64,000 nucleotides of DNA from Ruminiclostridium sp. (GTDB lineage Bacteria; Bacillota; Clostridia; Oscillospirales; Ruminococcaceae): the NCBI GenBank assembly GCA_017935365.1, contig JAGBHT010000032.1:124001-188000 (forward strand), given 5' to 3'. Position 1 is the stretch's first letter, and each line of letters starts with the position of its first letter. This document shows positions 1-8,254 of this stretch, piece by piece. The notes under the pieces are model-generated. The model was not told the DNA's origin and made no database searches. It saw only the letters and a program-made list of their open reading frames with translations. The position numbers were made by a program, and so were the translations under genes.

Positions 1-1395
1 ACAACCAATATTACAAATTCTATAGCCGAGGGAACGTTTGAAGCGACAGGTGAGCTTGATCCGTTGCTCTTCATATTCTCAACGCTTATGATACTTGGCT
101 TCGGATTACTGTTTATCCGTATCTATCCGTATCTTTTAAGACTTGTATATTATGTACTGCGTCCTTTCTGGACACCCTCGCAGTACATGGCTATAACTAC
201 AGTATGCCGTTCACAGGGCGGTAAGGAACGTTTCCTTATGCTGTTCCTTGTAATGACATTCTCATTCGGCCTGTTCTCGGCAAACACGGCAAGAGCGATA
301 AACAACAACATAAGCGACAGGATCTATTATGAAAACGGTGCTGATGTGGTGCTGACCGAATATGCGCTTTCAACATCTGATGAAGGCGGATCGAGCTCTT
401 ATGTCGAAACCGACTTTTCACGTTACGAAGCGCTTGAAGGCGTAGAAATTGCCACAAGAGTGCTTGTAAACGACAATGTAAAACTGAGAATTGCAAACAA
501 GAATGTTGCAGATCTTACGCTTATGGCTATAGAGCCTGATAAATTTGCGCAGACAGCGTGGTTCAGAAATGACCTTCTGCCTATCCACTGGTGGAACTAC
601 TGTAACGCTCTTGTTGAGAGCCGTTCGGGCGTGATCATTTCAAGCGGACTTGCCGAAAAGGCTAATGTTTCGCAGGGTGATGTGATTTCGTTCAAGTGGG
701 GCGGAAACGACAGCCTTGATACCACAGTAATGGCAATAGTTGACTACTGGCCGGGACTTAACCCTAACGAGTGCGACTTTGCGGTTATGAACTATAACTA
801 TGTCAGAGCAAGAACCGAGCTTGAACCGTATCAGATATGGCTCAAGATGAAAGACGGAGCGACAAGCGAGGCTCTTTACAAGAGCATTGAGGACGGAATG
901 TTACCGCTTGAAAGTATCAAGGACAGCTCACAGATGCTGATAAGCGAAAAGACCGATCCGTCACTCCAGGGTATGAACGGTGCGCTGACGCTCGGTTTCA
1001 TAATCATAATGGTAATGACGATAATCGGCTTCCTTATCTACTGGATACTGTCGATAAAGGGCAGAACGTTACAGTTCGGTATTTTAAGGGCTATGGGCGT
1101 ATCGTTCGGCGAGATAATAGGAATACTCGGATATGAACAGCTTCTTGTATCTGGTGTTTCGATAATCTGTGCATTTATCATAGGCGGCGTGACAAGTGAT
1201 CTGTTTGTACCGCTGTTCCAGTATATGTACAACATAAACGAGCAGATACCGCCGTACAGGGTAGCGGCAATGCAGGCTGACTACATAAAGATGTACATTC
1301 TTATAGCTATAATGCTTCTCGGCGGATTTGCGATACTCGGTGCTATTATCCGTAAGATAAACATAAACAAGGCACTGAAACTCGGCGAGGATTAA
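1..1395 (+). CDS. ABC transporter permease, FtsX/MacB family, C-terminal part (5' cut by window)
   Basis: The reading frame is open from base 1, so the gene starts upstream and about 465 codons are visible. The visible part begins just before a membrane segment (FIFSTLMILGFGLLFI), continues through a second one, then a large extracytoplasmic domain. It ends with three hydrophobic segments in the typical FtsX arrangement, with a loop reading ILRAMGVSFGEIIGIL that resembles the LKALG-type motif of FtsX domains. Such proteins are the membrane subunits of MacB-like ABC systems that act on lipids, peptides or envelope targets. The partner ATPase should lie upstream, outside the window. The next small gene follows after 24 bases and is probably co-transcribed. 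The substrate cannot be told. Confidence 0.85.
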   Translation, partial: TTNITNSIAEGTFEATGELDPLLFIFSTLMILGFGLLFIRIYPYLLRLVYYVLRPFWTPSQYMAITTVCRSQGGKERFLMLFLVMTFSFGLFSANTARAINNNISDRIYYENGADVVLTEYALSTSDEGGSSSYVETDFSRYEALEGVEIATRVLVNDNVKLRIANKNVADLTLMAIEPDKFAQTAWFRNDLLPIHWWNYCNALVESRSGVIISSGLAEKANVSQGDVISFKWGGNDSLDTTVMAIVDYWPGLNPNECDFAVMNYNYVRARTELEPYQIWLKMKDGATSEALYKSIEDGMLPLESIKDSSQMLISEKTDPSLQGMNGALTLGFIIIMVMTIIGFLIYWILSIKGRTLQFGILRAMGVSFGEIIGILGYEQLLVSGVSIICAFIIGGVTSDLFVPLFQYMYNINEQIPPYRVAAMQADYIKMYILIAIMLLGGFAILGAIIRKININKALKLGED

Positions 1396-1419
1396 TGCCG
1401 GTATAAAGGAGGACTGTTT

Positions 1420-1662
1420 TTGGAGCTTGCTCTGGGAATATTCAAAAAGACACGTTTTCTGTTTGCACTGATCGCGGCTGCGGCGGCAGGCGTCGGTATA
1501 GCAATGAATAATGATAAGGCTTATGTCGTGTGCATAATTTTCATTGCGCTGACAATTGCGGCGGACGCAACCGTAATGGTGCTGAGCAGAAAGCTCAATA
1601 TACCGATAAAGTACCGCGAGAATTACTTCAGATTCGGCAAAAACAAGAAGGATAAGAAGTAA
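1420..1662 (+). CDS. small two-helix membrane protein, unknown
   Basis: An 80-residue protein with a TTG start chosen because an AAAGGAGG ribosome site (1406-1413) sits 6 bases ahead of it. Two hydrophobic stretches (about residues 11-30 and 35-53) are followed by a basic tail ending KNKKDKK, which suggests two membrane helices with a cytoplasmic C-terminus. The stop codon overlaps the start of the next gene by one base (TAATG), so translation is probably coupled with the tRNA thiolation gene. I do not recognise the family. Confidence 0.7.
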   Translation: MELALGIFKKTRFLFALIAAAAAGVGIAMNNDKAYVVCIIFIALTIAADATVMVLSRKLNIPIKYRENYFRFGKNKKDKK

Positions 1663-2387
1663 TGCAGAAGATACTTGGATATATCAGAAAAGCGGTACAG
1701 GAATTTGACCTGATAGAAAAGGGCGATAAGATAGCGGTAGGCATATCGGGCGGAAAGGACAGTCTTGTGCTTCTTAATGGTCTTGCCCGTATGAGGCAGT
1801 TTGCCGAGTTCGACTATGATATAGTCGCTGTCACGATCGATCCCGGCTTTAACGGCGTGCCGAACAACTATGAGGCGGTGGCAAAGCTTTGCGAAAAGCT
1901 GGACGTGCCATTCAGCCTTGTACATACGCAGATAGGCGAGATAGTATTTGATATAAGGAAAGAGCCTAATCCGTGTTCGCTTTGTGCAAATATGAGAAGA
2001 GGGGCGCTCCACGATGCGGCAAAGGCGGCAGGCTGTAACAAGCTCGCTCTCGGACATCACAATGACGATGTAATTGAAACGTTCATAATGAATCTTTTCA
2101 ATGAGGGCAGAATAGGCTGTTTTTCGCCAAAGACGCACCTTGACCGCAAGGATATAACCGTTATACGTCCGCTGGTGCTTGCTCCCGAATCGCAGATAAT
2201 ATCTGCCTGCAACCGCAATAATCTTGAGGTCGTAAAGTCGGTATGTCCTGCCGATAAGACTACTGCAAGGCAGAAAACCAAAGAATTTTTAAGGGACATG
2301 GAGCATAACGACAAAGGCTTCAAGCTCAGAATGTTCACAGCACTCAGAAAGAGCGGTGTGGACGGCTGGGGATATAAACAGAAATAA
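1662..2387 (+). CDS. TtcA/TtuA-family tRNA 2-thiolation ATPase
   Basis: A 241-residue N-type ATP pyrophosphatase. The PP-loop SGGKDS is at residues 29-34. A CSLC pair (C105, C108) and a later Cys (C195, VCPADK) match the three cysteines that hold the iron-sulfur cluster in TtcA. LGHHNDDVIET is the conserved nucleotide-site motif. TtcA adenylates and thiolates cytidine 32 of certain tRNAs. Related subfamilies thiolate other positions, so the exact target is inferred. It sits between a small membrane protein and a tRNA nucleotidyltransferase-like gene; the latter fits a tRNA-modification theme. The ATG start overlaps the upstream stop by one base. Confidence 0.82.
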   Translation: MQKILGYIRKAVQEFDLIEKGDKIAVGISGGKDSLVLLNGLARMRQFAEFDYDIVAVTIDPGFNGVPNNYEAVAKLCEKLDVPFSLVHTQIGEIVFDIRKEPNPCSLCANMRRGALHDAAKAAGCNKLALGHHNDDVIETFIMNLFNEGRIGCFSPKTHLDRKDITVIRPLVLAPESQIISACNRNNLEVVKSVCPADKTTARQKTKEFLRDMEHNDKGFKLRMFTALRKSGVDGWGYKQK

Positions 2388-2405
2388 AACGAGAGGTGAC
2401 CGTAC

Positions 2406-3803
2406 TTGGCTGTTAAAAGACAGACGCTGAATATTCCCGAACAGGCATTGCAGGTGCTAAAACTGCTTGAACGTGCAGGGAATAAAGCGTACTTTGTCGG
2501 ACAGTGTGTAGCTGAACTGCTGAGGGGCGGTACACCTATGGATTATGATATAATCACAACAGCGGATTTCAGCGAAATGCTGTATGTGTTCAGTGATATG
2601 CGTATCGTATCGCAGAACGAGGATATGAGCAGTGTTATGGTTTCGTCGCTCGGACTTGTGATACAGGTGTCAAGCTATTGCAGTGAGGTAAAAAACGGCA
2701 AGGCAGTTTACACCGACAATTATATTTTTGACCTTGCAAGGCACGATTTTTCGGCATTCGCAATTGCATATCACCCACGCAAGGGCTTCAAGGATCCGTT
2801 TGACGGAATGCCTTGCATAAAGGACGGAGTGATAACACTAAAGGCGATAGGTGAATATCCCGTTGTAATGTGGCACGAAAACGACCTTGACGAAAACGAG
2901 CTGACGCTAAAACTTGAACCGCAGTCCAGTCTTGTTACTGACCCGTTCAATATGCTGACAGCGCTCGAACTGCTCGGCGGCGAGAATTACGAGATAGACA
3001 GCGTTACGGCAGACGCGATAAAGGCAAATGCACATCTGCTGTGTGAAACAGACAAGCGTGAACTGCTCAGACGTTTTACAAAGTTACTGCTTACAAGAAA
3101 CATTTCGGTGGTCATGACGCGCTTTCCGGAAGTGTTTGCGGTAATAGAGCCGGAGCTTCTCAAAACGCAGAGATATAAGGACAGATATTATGACTGTACA
3201 CTCTGGGAACATATTTCAAAGAGCGTTGAGTTTGCACCTCCGCAGGCAGATTTAAGGTATGCGATGCTGTTTCATAATGTCGGCATTCCCGACTGCAAAT
3301 GCCGTGATTCGCACGGCAACACATATTTTTACGGTCACGGCGAATACGGCAGGATAACCGCGGAAAATTTCTTCGAGAAGTATAAAGCGGATCTTAAACT
3401 GAGAAGTGACACCGATATGCTGATCGAATCGCACGATGTTGCTTTTAAAGAGGACAGGGTAGCGCTTAAACGTCTGCTCTGCGAGTATTCGTATGACGAG
3501 CTGAAAAAACTGCTCAAATTGCGGATAGCCGATGATACGGCAAAGACTACTGTACATGAGGGCGTTATAGCAATGTACCGCAGGACGGTTACAATGCTTG
3601 ATGATATAATAGCGTCTGGCGAATGCTACAGCGTATCTCAGCTTGCTGTAAAGGAAAATGATCTTATCACGCACCGTCTTGTCGCCAACAAAGCGCAGGC
3701 GAGGGCTGTTATAAATTCACTGTATGAGGCGGTACTGGCTGAGCCTTCTCTGAATGTTGCGCCGATACTTCTTGATATGGTGAGAAAAAGCGTACACCGC
3801 TGA
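2406..3803 (+). CDS. CCA-adding-enzyme-like protein with degenerate motifs
   Basis: A 465-residue protein (TTG start, GAGAGGTGA ahead of it) with the overall order of a class II tRNA nucleotidyltransferase: a head domain with AYFVGQCVAELL and DYDIIT (residues 29-51), an RHDFSAFAIAYHP segment, a TDPFNMLTALEL segment, and a C-terminal HD-like region (LFHNVGIP). The order and length fit CCA-adding enzymes or poly(A) polymerases. Several normally invariant residues differ: the GG-x-x-R-D signature reads GQCVAE, the EDPLRMLRA segment reads TDPFNMLTA, and the HD pair reads HN. The DxD metal pair is kept (D46, D48). The protein may have altered or lost activity, or be a paralog of a true Cca elsewhere. 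It follows the TtcA-like gene by 18 bases. Confidence 0.72.
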   Translation: MAVKRQTLNIPEQALQVLKLLERAGNKAYFVGQCVAELLRGGTPMDYDIITTADFSEMLYVFSDMRIVSQNEDMSSVMVSSLGLVIQVSSYCSEVKNGKAVYTDNYIFDLARHDFSAFAIAYHPRKGFKDPFDGMPCIKDGVITLKAIGEYPVVMWHENDLDENELTLKLEPQSSLVTDPFNMLTALELLGGENYEIDSVTADAIKANAHLLCETDKRELLRRFTKLLLTRNISVVMTRFPEVFAVIEPELLKTQRYKDRYYDCTLWEHISKSVEFAPPQADLRYAMLFHNVGIPDCKCRDSHGNTYFYGHGEYGRITAENFFEKYKADLKLRSDTDMLIESHDVAFKEDRVALKRLLCEYSYDELKKLLKLRIADDTAKTTVHEGVIAMYRRTVTMLDDIIASGECYSVSQLAVKENDLITHRLVANKAQARAVINSLYEAVLAEPSLNVAPILLDMVRKSVHR

Positions 3804-3835
3804 AAAGTGTGTATGCTTACGAAAGGATTGATGTT

Positions 3836-4465
3836 ATGCAGAACTGTTGTCTTTGGATAGGCGGAGTGAAAGTATCCGACCTTGACGGCATAAAAGACAA
3901 TTTCAATATAGCCGATGTTAAAGGTTATTATCTCGGCGGCAGACTTGCCGACTGGCTCAGAATGGGCGGTTATGATACCGAGGCAACAAAAATCGACAGC
4001 ATCGATAAAAACAGCGATATAGACAAGGCGCTTGAAGATATATTTACAGGTAATGACGAAGAGCCCGACAGCGATAATATAAGCGGGGAGTACGGCGACT
4101 ATTGCTTTCTGACTGTAACTCCGCCGTTTTTAAAGCGTGACGCGGGCACGATCGTTTTATCTGCCGACGGCTCTTTCAGAGCGCCGGTAATAGCGGACAG
4201 CTCTTTTGCGGGTTCGTCTTTTGCAGGCTCTTATGGTTCTTTAGGCTCGTTCAGGTACAGCTATCAATATGAATATGAGTATGGATCGGGAAAAACAAGC
4301 TTCGGCTCGTTCAATCTCGGAAGCTTTGACATTTCAAGCTTTCTTTCGGGTAGTTTTTCGTATGACGAGCTGTGCGAGGGTGGAAGCTTTACACCGCAGG
4401 CGCTTATGCTTTTCTTTTCGTCCGAACCGCTTAACCGCTACGGATACGGTATTCATCTGATATGA
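3836..4465 (+). CDS. unknown protein with Ser/Gly/Phe-rich C-terminal half
   Basis: The ATG at 3836 is preferred over an in-frame GTG at 3809 because GAAAGGA (3821-3827) is well spaced for it. This gives 209 residues. The N-terminal third is globular in look (GYYLGGRLADWLRMGGY) and acidic. From about residue 120 the sequence becomes low-complexity, with repeated GSF, SFGS, SYGS and YEYEYGS elements rich in Ser, Gly, Phe and Tyr. There is no signal peptide or membrane segment. Its last four bases overlap the start of the next gene (ATGA), so the two are translationally coupled. I do not recognise a named family. The aromatic low-complexity tail is unusual for a cytoplasmic bacterial protein. 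Confidence 0.75.
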   Translation: MQNCCLWIGGVKVSDLDGIKDNFNIADVKGYYLGGRLADWLRMGGYDTEATKIDSIDKNSDIDKALEDIFTGNDEEPDSDNISGEYGDYCFLTVTPPFLKRDAGTIVLSADGSFRAPVIADSSFAGSSFAGSYGSLGSFRYSYQYEYEYGSGKTSFGSFNLGSFDISSFLSGSFSYDELCEGGSFTPQALMLFFSSEPLNRYGYGIHLI

Positions 4466-5286
4466 ACGGATTTCATTCTTTTTCATCGGCGGCTTTTTTC
4501 GCCAAAAATCCGGGTAAAAAGCTTGGTATGAGCCTTCCCGACATATACTGCACAGTGATTTCGGCTTTGCAATGGCGCAAGAACGGCAACAGCATAACAA
4601 TGCTTACCGACAGCGCAGGAGCAGAGCTTTTTTCCGCTCTTGGGATAAACGATATATGGAACGATATAAGAGTGGTTATTCCCGATGATCTTGACGGGAT
4701 AGATCCCGTTATGTTCTGGGCAGGGGGCAAGCTTATCGCATTACAGCAGTTTCCCGCTCCGTGCGCTATGATCGATACGGATTTCATAGTATGGGAAGAC
4801 CCGCCGTTTGAGGATAAGATAATAGCGGCGCATGAAGAGGATCTTATGCCGTCTGTCTATCCCGATGTATCAACATTCAGGCTCAAAGGCAAGGTGCTTG
4901 ACGAGGGGCTTGATTATAACACACTGCCGCTGAACACGGCGTTTTTGTATATACCCGATGAGGATTTCAAGCAGTATTACACTTCACGGTCAATAGCGTT
5001 TATGAAGTCGGCGGTGTACGGAGGCGATTATCTTACATATATGGTTTTCGCCGAACAGAGATTGCTACCGATGCTTGCGAAAAGATGCGGTATTGAATAT
5101 ACAACACTGCTTGATAAGGACAGACTTTTTTTGCCGCAGAATAAGTATACTCACCTGTGGGGCGCAAAGCAGAAAATGCGTGACGATAAGGCACAGCTTG
5201 ATAAGTTCTGTGAGCGTTGCAGGCAAAGGATAAGAAAATCGTACCTCGAGTATGGGTATATTGTTGACAATATTGAGAATAGGTAA
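4462..5286 (+). CDS. unknown protein, possibly glycosyltransferase-like
   Basis: A 274-residue soluble protein starting in a four-base ATGA overlap with the upstream gene. A PCAMIDTDFIVW segment resembles the hydrophobic-DxD core by which many GT-A glycosyltransferases bind a metal-nucleotide sugar. The preceding part (GNSITMLTDSAGAEL) could be a nucleotide-fold strand. No signal peptide or membrane segment is seen, and the C-terminus is basic and helical. The function is only suggested by the DTD motif; I am confident that this is a gene but not of its activity. Transcription stops at the hairpin at 5291. Confidence 0.7.
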   Translation: MNGFHSFSSAAFFAKNPGKKLGMSLPDIYCTVISALQWRKNGNSITMLTDSAGAELFSALGINDIWNDIRVVIPDDLDGIDPVMFWAGGKLIALQQFPAPCAMIDTDFIVWEDPPFEDKIIAAHEEDLMPSVYPDVSTFRLKGKVLDEGLDYNTLPLNTAFLYIPDEDFKQYYTSRSIAFMKSAVYGGDYLTYMVFAEQRLLPMLAKRCGIEYTTLLDKDRLFLPQNKYTHLWGAKQKMRDDKAQLDKFCERCRQRIRKSYLEYGYIVDNIENR

Positions 5287-5290
5287 GATG

Positions 5291-5325
5291 AAAAGCCGGG
5301 CGTTGAAAGCGTCCGGCTTTTGTAT
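5291..5325 (+). terminator. intrinsic terminator after 4462-5286
   Basis: A 12-bp stem with one G-U pair (AAAAGCCGGGCG with CGTCCGGCTTTT) and a 7-base loop, ending in a T run. It closes the operon that begins upstream of the window. Confidence 0.85.
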
Positions 5326-5394
5326 ATTGTTTTTTTCTTAATCCGGGCGTACCGAATCGTGACGTTTTACCGGACTTTTACCGAAAAAAATCTA

Positions 5395-5444
5395 TTGACA
5401 AGAAACAAGATAATTGATATAATTGTGTATAGTGTATATATACA
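5395..5444 (+). promoter_or_regulatory. promoter and likely GntR operator of the exporter operon
   Basis: TTGACA at 5395-5400 and TATAAT at 5418-5423 are separated by 17 bases, a consensus sigma-A promoter. Immediately downstream is a perfect 12-bp palindrome, TGTATATATACA (5433-5444), overlapping the expected transcription start. YtrA-type GntR regulators bind TATA-rich palindromes of this kind, so autorepression by the next gene product is likely. Confidence 0.8.
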
Positions 5445-5462
5445 ATATCTGAGGAGAAGTTC

Positions 5463-5837
5463 ATGAACATATTTATAAGCAACTCGTCGGATGAGCCAAT
5501 CTATGAGCAGATAGTACGGCAGGTGAAAGCGCTTATCATGGCGGGAAAACTGTCGGAAGGCGAGGCTCTTCCTTCGATGAGGACACTTGCACAGCAACTC
5601 AGGATAAGTGTGATCACTACAAAGAGAGCATATGAGGAGCTGGAGCGTGACGGTTTTATCGAGTCGTGCACAGGCAGGGGCAGTTTTGTAAAGCGGCAAA
5701 ATCCTGAGCTTTACCGTGAGGATACACTGAGGAAAATTGAGGCTCAGCTAACATCGGTCTGCAATATGGCAAAAACGGCAGGGGTTGAGCCGGAAGAGCT
5801 TTGCGAAATAATCAACTTGCTTTATAACGGCGAATAA
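5463..5837 (+). CDS. GntR-family transcriptional regulator, YtrA type
   Basis: A 124-residue protein: an N-terminal winged helix (YEQIVRQVKALIMAGKLSEG, then SMRTLAQQL and TTKRAYEEL, about residues 12-75) and a short helical tail of about 50 residues. That length and the lack of a large ligand domain are typical of the YtrA subfamily, which usually represses an adjacent ABC-2 exporter operon. GAGGAGAAG precedes the ATG. The palindrome at 5433-5444 in its own leader is the probable operator. The inducer is unknown; relatives respond to cell-wall antibiotics, but nothing here shows that directly. Confidence 0.9.
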   Translation: MNIFISNSSDEPIYEQIVRQVKALIMAGKLSEGEALPSMRTLAQQLRISVITTKRAYEELERDGFIESCTGRGSFVKRQNPELYREDTLRKIEAQLTSVCNMAKTAGVEPEELCEIINLLYNGE

Positions 5838-5858
5838 AACCAGAAAGGATATGAGGAT

Positions 5859-6737
5859 ATGTCACAGGAAAATGCACTGGAACTGCGTGGGGTAACGCAC
5901 CGCTTTGACGGATTTACACTGGATAATGTAAGCTTTGATGTGCCTAAGGGCAGTATAATGGGCTTTGTAGGACAAAACGGGGCAGGAAAGACAACTACAA
6001 TACGTTCCATACTGAATATTCTTCACAATGACAGCGGTACGATAAAGATATATGGATTTGACAGTGTTAACGACGAAATGAAGATAAAAGAGGATATTGC
6101 GGTGGTATTTGACGAACTGCCGTTTCCTGATATGCTGACACCGTCAAGCCTTGAAAAGGTTCTGAAAGGATTGTATAAAAAGTGGGACGGCACGCGATAT
6201 TACGAACTGCTTGACAGGTTTTCACTGCCGCGTAAAAAGAAGATACATGACTTTTCACGGGGAATGAAGATGAAACTTCAGATATGTGCGGCGTTGTCGC
6301 ACGGCGCAAAGCTCCTTATTATGGACGAGGCAACAAGTGGTCTTGACCCGGTGGTGCGCAGTGAGATGCTGGATATATTCCTTGAATTTATCGGAGATGA
6401 GGAGCATACTGTGCTTATGTCATCACATATTACGAGTGATATTGAAAAGATCGCTGACAGTGTGACTTTTATTGACGGCGGAAAAATACTGCTGTCGGGG
6501 TATACAAGCGATATACTGGCAGACCATGCGGTGCTGAAATGCTCAGAAGAAGATATAAGCAAGATAGCGGACGAGGATATTGTAAGTGTAAGGCTGTGTG
6601 ATTTCGGGGCTGATGTGATGCTCAGAAACCGCACTGTGTCGGAAGAAAATTATGACGGGTATGTCATTAACAGGACTACGCTTGACGAGATACTTCTTTT
6701 CTATGTAAAAAGAAACAGCGGAAAGGAGTGGCGGTGA
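5859..6737 (+). CDS. ABC transporter ATP-binding protein (ABC-2 exporter)
   Basis: A 292-residue ATPase. Walker A GQNGAGKTT is near residue 38, the signature reads FSRGMKMKL instead of LSGGQ, and Walker B is LLIMDEATSGLDP, followed by the switch histidine in SSHITSD. The degenerate signature and the C-terminal extension of about 70 residues are usual for YtrB/CcmA-like exporters. It should energise the two membrane proteins that follow. It overlaps the next gene by one base if the ATG at 6737 is used. Confidence 0.92.
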   Translation: MSQENALELRGVTHRFDGFTLDNVSFDVPKGSIMGFVGQNGAGKTTTIRSILNILHNDSGTIKIYGFDSVNDEMKIKEDIAVVFDELPFPDMLTPSSLEKVLKGLYKKWDGTRYYELLDRFSLPRKKKIHDFSRGMKMKLQICAALSHGAKLLIMDEATSGLDPVVRSEMLDIFLEFIGDEEHTVLMSSHITSDIEKIADSVTFIDGGKILLSGYTSDILADHAVLKCSEEDISKIADEDIVSVRLCDFGADVMLRNRTVSEENYDGYVINRTTLDEILLFYVKRNSGKEWR

Positions 6738-7471
6738 TGAGATATGCCGTTGCTTTTATCCGAAAAGATATTTATTATCTCAGAAAACAGCTTATTATAG
6801 CGGCGTGTTCTGTAGTGGGGTTTACGATATTCGGTGTGCTGTTCTGCGGCAGTTACAAATACGGAAACCTTGCAAAACTGCTTGAGAATGATTGCAATGA
6901 TACATATATGACAGCGACCTCGTTGTTCGGCGTATTGCCCGGTGTGTTGTGTCTGCTGTCGCTCGGCGTGATATTTTGGGGAACTGTAAGCAACGACCGC
7001 AGGAACGGATGGTATATGTTCACGTCAACATTGCCTGTCAGCAAAAGGCTGATCGCGGTGACCAAGCTCGGTGAGATTGCGGCAGTATTTGTTATATCGG
7101 GCGTTATTGGTGTTGTCGGCATTTTAAGCTGTTATACTGTTTCGGGCAGGGATATTGCAGTGAATGATATTTTTATAATGGCGGACGTATTGCTTTTCCT
7201 GCTGATTTTTCTGCTTCTCCCTACGTTCTATTTTTTCAAAGGCAGGGAAACGGCTTCGTTCTTTACGTTTTTTCTAATGTATATTACGGCTGATATTGCG
7301 ACTGCGGTAATAATGCTGAGTATGAAATCCGATCTGGACTTGCAGAAGGCAATGACATTTTTACAGGACAATGCGGCAGTGATAAGTTTTATACTGATCG
7401 CAGTGAATATTGCGGTGTTCGCGGTATCGGCGGCGGTTTCGGCAAAAATACTCGGTAAAGACGTAAGGTAG
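6737..7471 (+). CDS. ABC-2 type permease, first subunit
   Basis: About 244 residues and six hydrophobic segments, with no large extracytoplasmic domain: the ABC-2 membrane protein pattern. The ATG at 6737 is favoured over the GTG at 6728 because AAAGGAG lies at 6722-6727, too close to the GTG. It forms a TGATG junction with the ATPase gene. It probably dimerises with the following permease. The substrate is unknown. Confidence 0.85.
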   Translation: MRYAVAFIRKDIYYLRKQLIIAACSVVGFTIFGVLFCGSYKYGNLAKLLENDCNDTYMTATSLFGVLPGVLCLLSLGVIFWGTVSNDRRNGWYMFTSTLPVSKRLIAVTKLGEIAAVFVISGVIGVVGILSCYTVSGRDIAVNDIFIMADVLLFLLIFLLLPTFYFFKGRETASFFTFFLMYITADIATAVIMLSMKSDLDLQKAMTFLQDNAAVISFILIAVNIAVFAVSAAVSAKILGKDVR

Positions 7472-8209
7472 GTGATTTTCTTGTCGGGGATTATCAGACT
7501 GTTATATAAAAATCTTATAGAATGCAAAAATGATCTTATTATCGGGATCATAAGCGCGGTTTTCTTCAACGCTGTTGTTATCACCGGTACAGCGGTGCTT
7601 GATACATCGGATATGTTTGGCAGATTTATAATACAGGCGGGGTTTGTAATAGGAGCAGTGCTTACATATCTTGTTGTCGGGGAGGCACAGTCGGCGGTTA
7701 TCGGCTGTGACAGAACATCAAGGTTTTACAGCTTTGCAAGCAGTGTGCCTTATGGAGTATTAAAGCTGGTTATATCAAAATATCTGCTTGTTTTTATGAT
7801 ATCGGCTGTTGAAACGCTGTTGTTTTCGCTGTTATCATGTGTTATCGGGTGTGGATTAAGTCCTGCTTTACCGCTTGTACTTATGATAATACAGCTGTTT
7901 ATGAGAGCGGTTGAAATTCCGCTTATGCTGCTCTTCGGCGTAAGGTCGGGCAAGGCGGTGAAAGGCTCGGTGTTTGGTGCGGCTATGATGGCGATTATAA
8001 TATACATGCTTTACGGTGATATATCGTGGCTGAATGGGGATCTTATCGCTTCGGCGATGAATTTTGCAGAGGATATAATAAACAATATCGGTATGCAGAC
8101 TATGTTGCTCGGTATTGTCGGTGCAGGGGTGACGGTGCTTTATGCAGTATCGCTTTTAGTATCGGCAACAGTGGCAAGGAGAATTTTTGTCAGGTTTGAA
8201 ACAAGATAG
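7472..8209 (+). CDS. ABC-2 type permease, second subunit
   Basis: A membrane protein of up to 245 residues with about six hydrophobic segments. It begins directly after the upstream stop. A GTG at 7472 and a TTG at 7481 are both possible; AAGGTAGGTG lies just upstream of the TTG, so the true start may be 7481. It is similar in size and layout to the preceding permease, so the exporter is probably a heterodimer with a single ATPase type. Transcription ends at the hairpin at 8216. Confidence 0.82.
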   Translation: MIFLSGIIRLLYKNLIECKNDLIIGIISAVFFNAVVITGTAVLDTSDMFGRFIIQAGFVIGAVLTYLVVGEAQSAVIGCDRTSRFYSFASSVPYGVLKLVISKYLLVFMISAVETLLFSLLSCVIGCGLSPALPLVLMIIQLFMRAVEIPLMLLFGVRSGKAVKGSVFGAAMMAIIIYMLYGDISWLNGDLIASAMNFAEDIINNIGMQTMLLGIVGAGVTVLYAVSLLVSATVARRIFVRFETR

Positions 8210-8215
8210 ATAAGA

Positions 8216-8250
8216 AAAAGCCGTGCATCGGGTGTGATGCACGGCTTTTA
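8216..8250. terminator. bidirectional terminator between convergent genes
   Basis: A long stem, AAAAGCCGTGCATC with GATGCACGGCTTTT, with A-rich sequence on the left and T-rich on the right. It can stop both the exporter operon (plus) and the CotH gene (minus). Confidence 0.85.
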
Positions 8251-8254
8251 TGCT

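Noticed and set aside
2406-3803. Possible CD-NTase/CBASS or other nucleotide-signalling defence gene
   Set aside because: Domain order and length match CCA-adding enzymes, and the neighbours are a tRNA-thiolation gene and unknowns, with no effector or ancillary defence gene.
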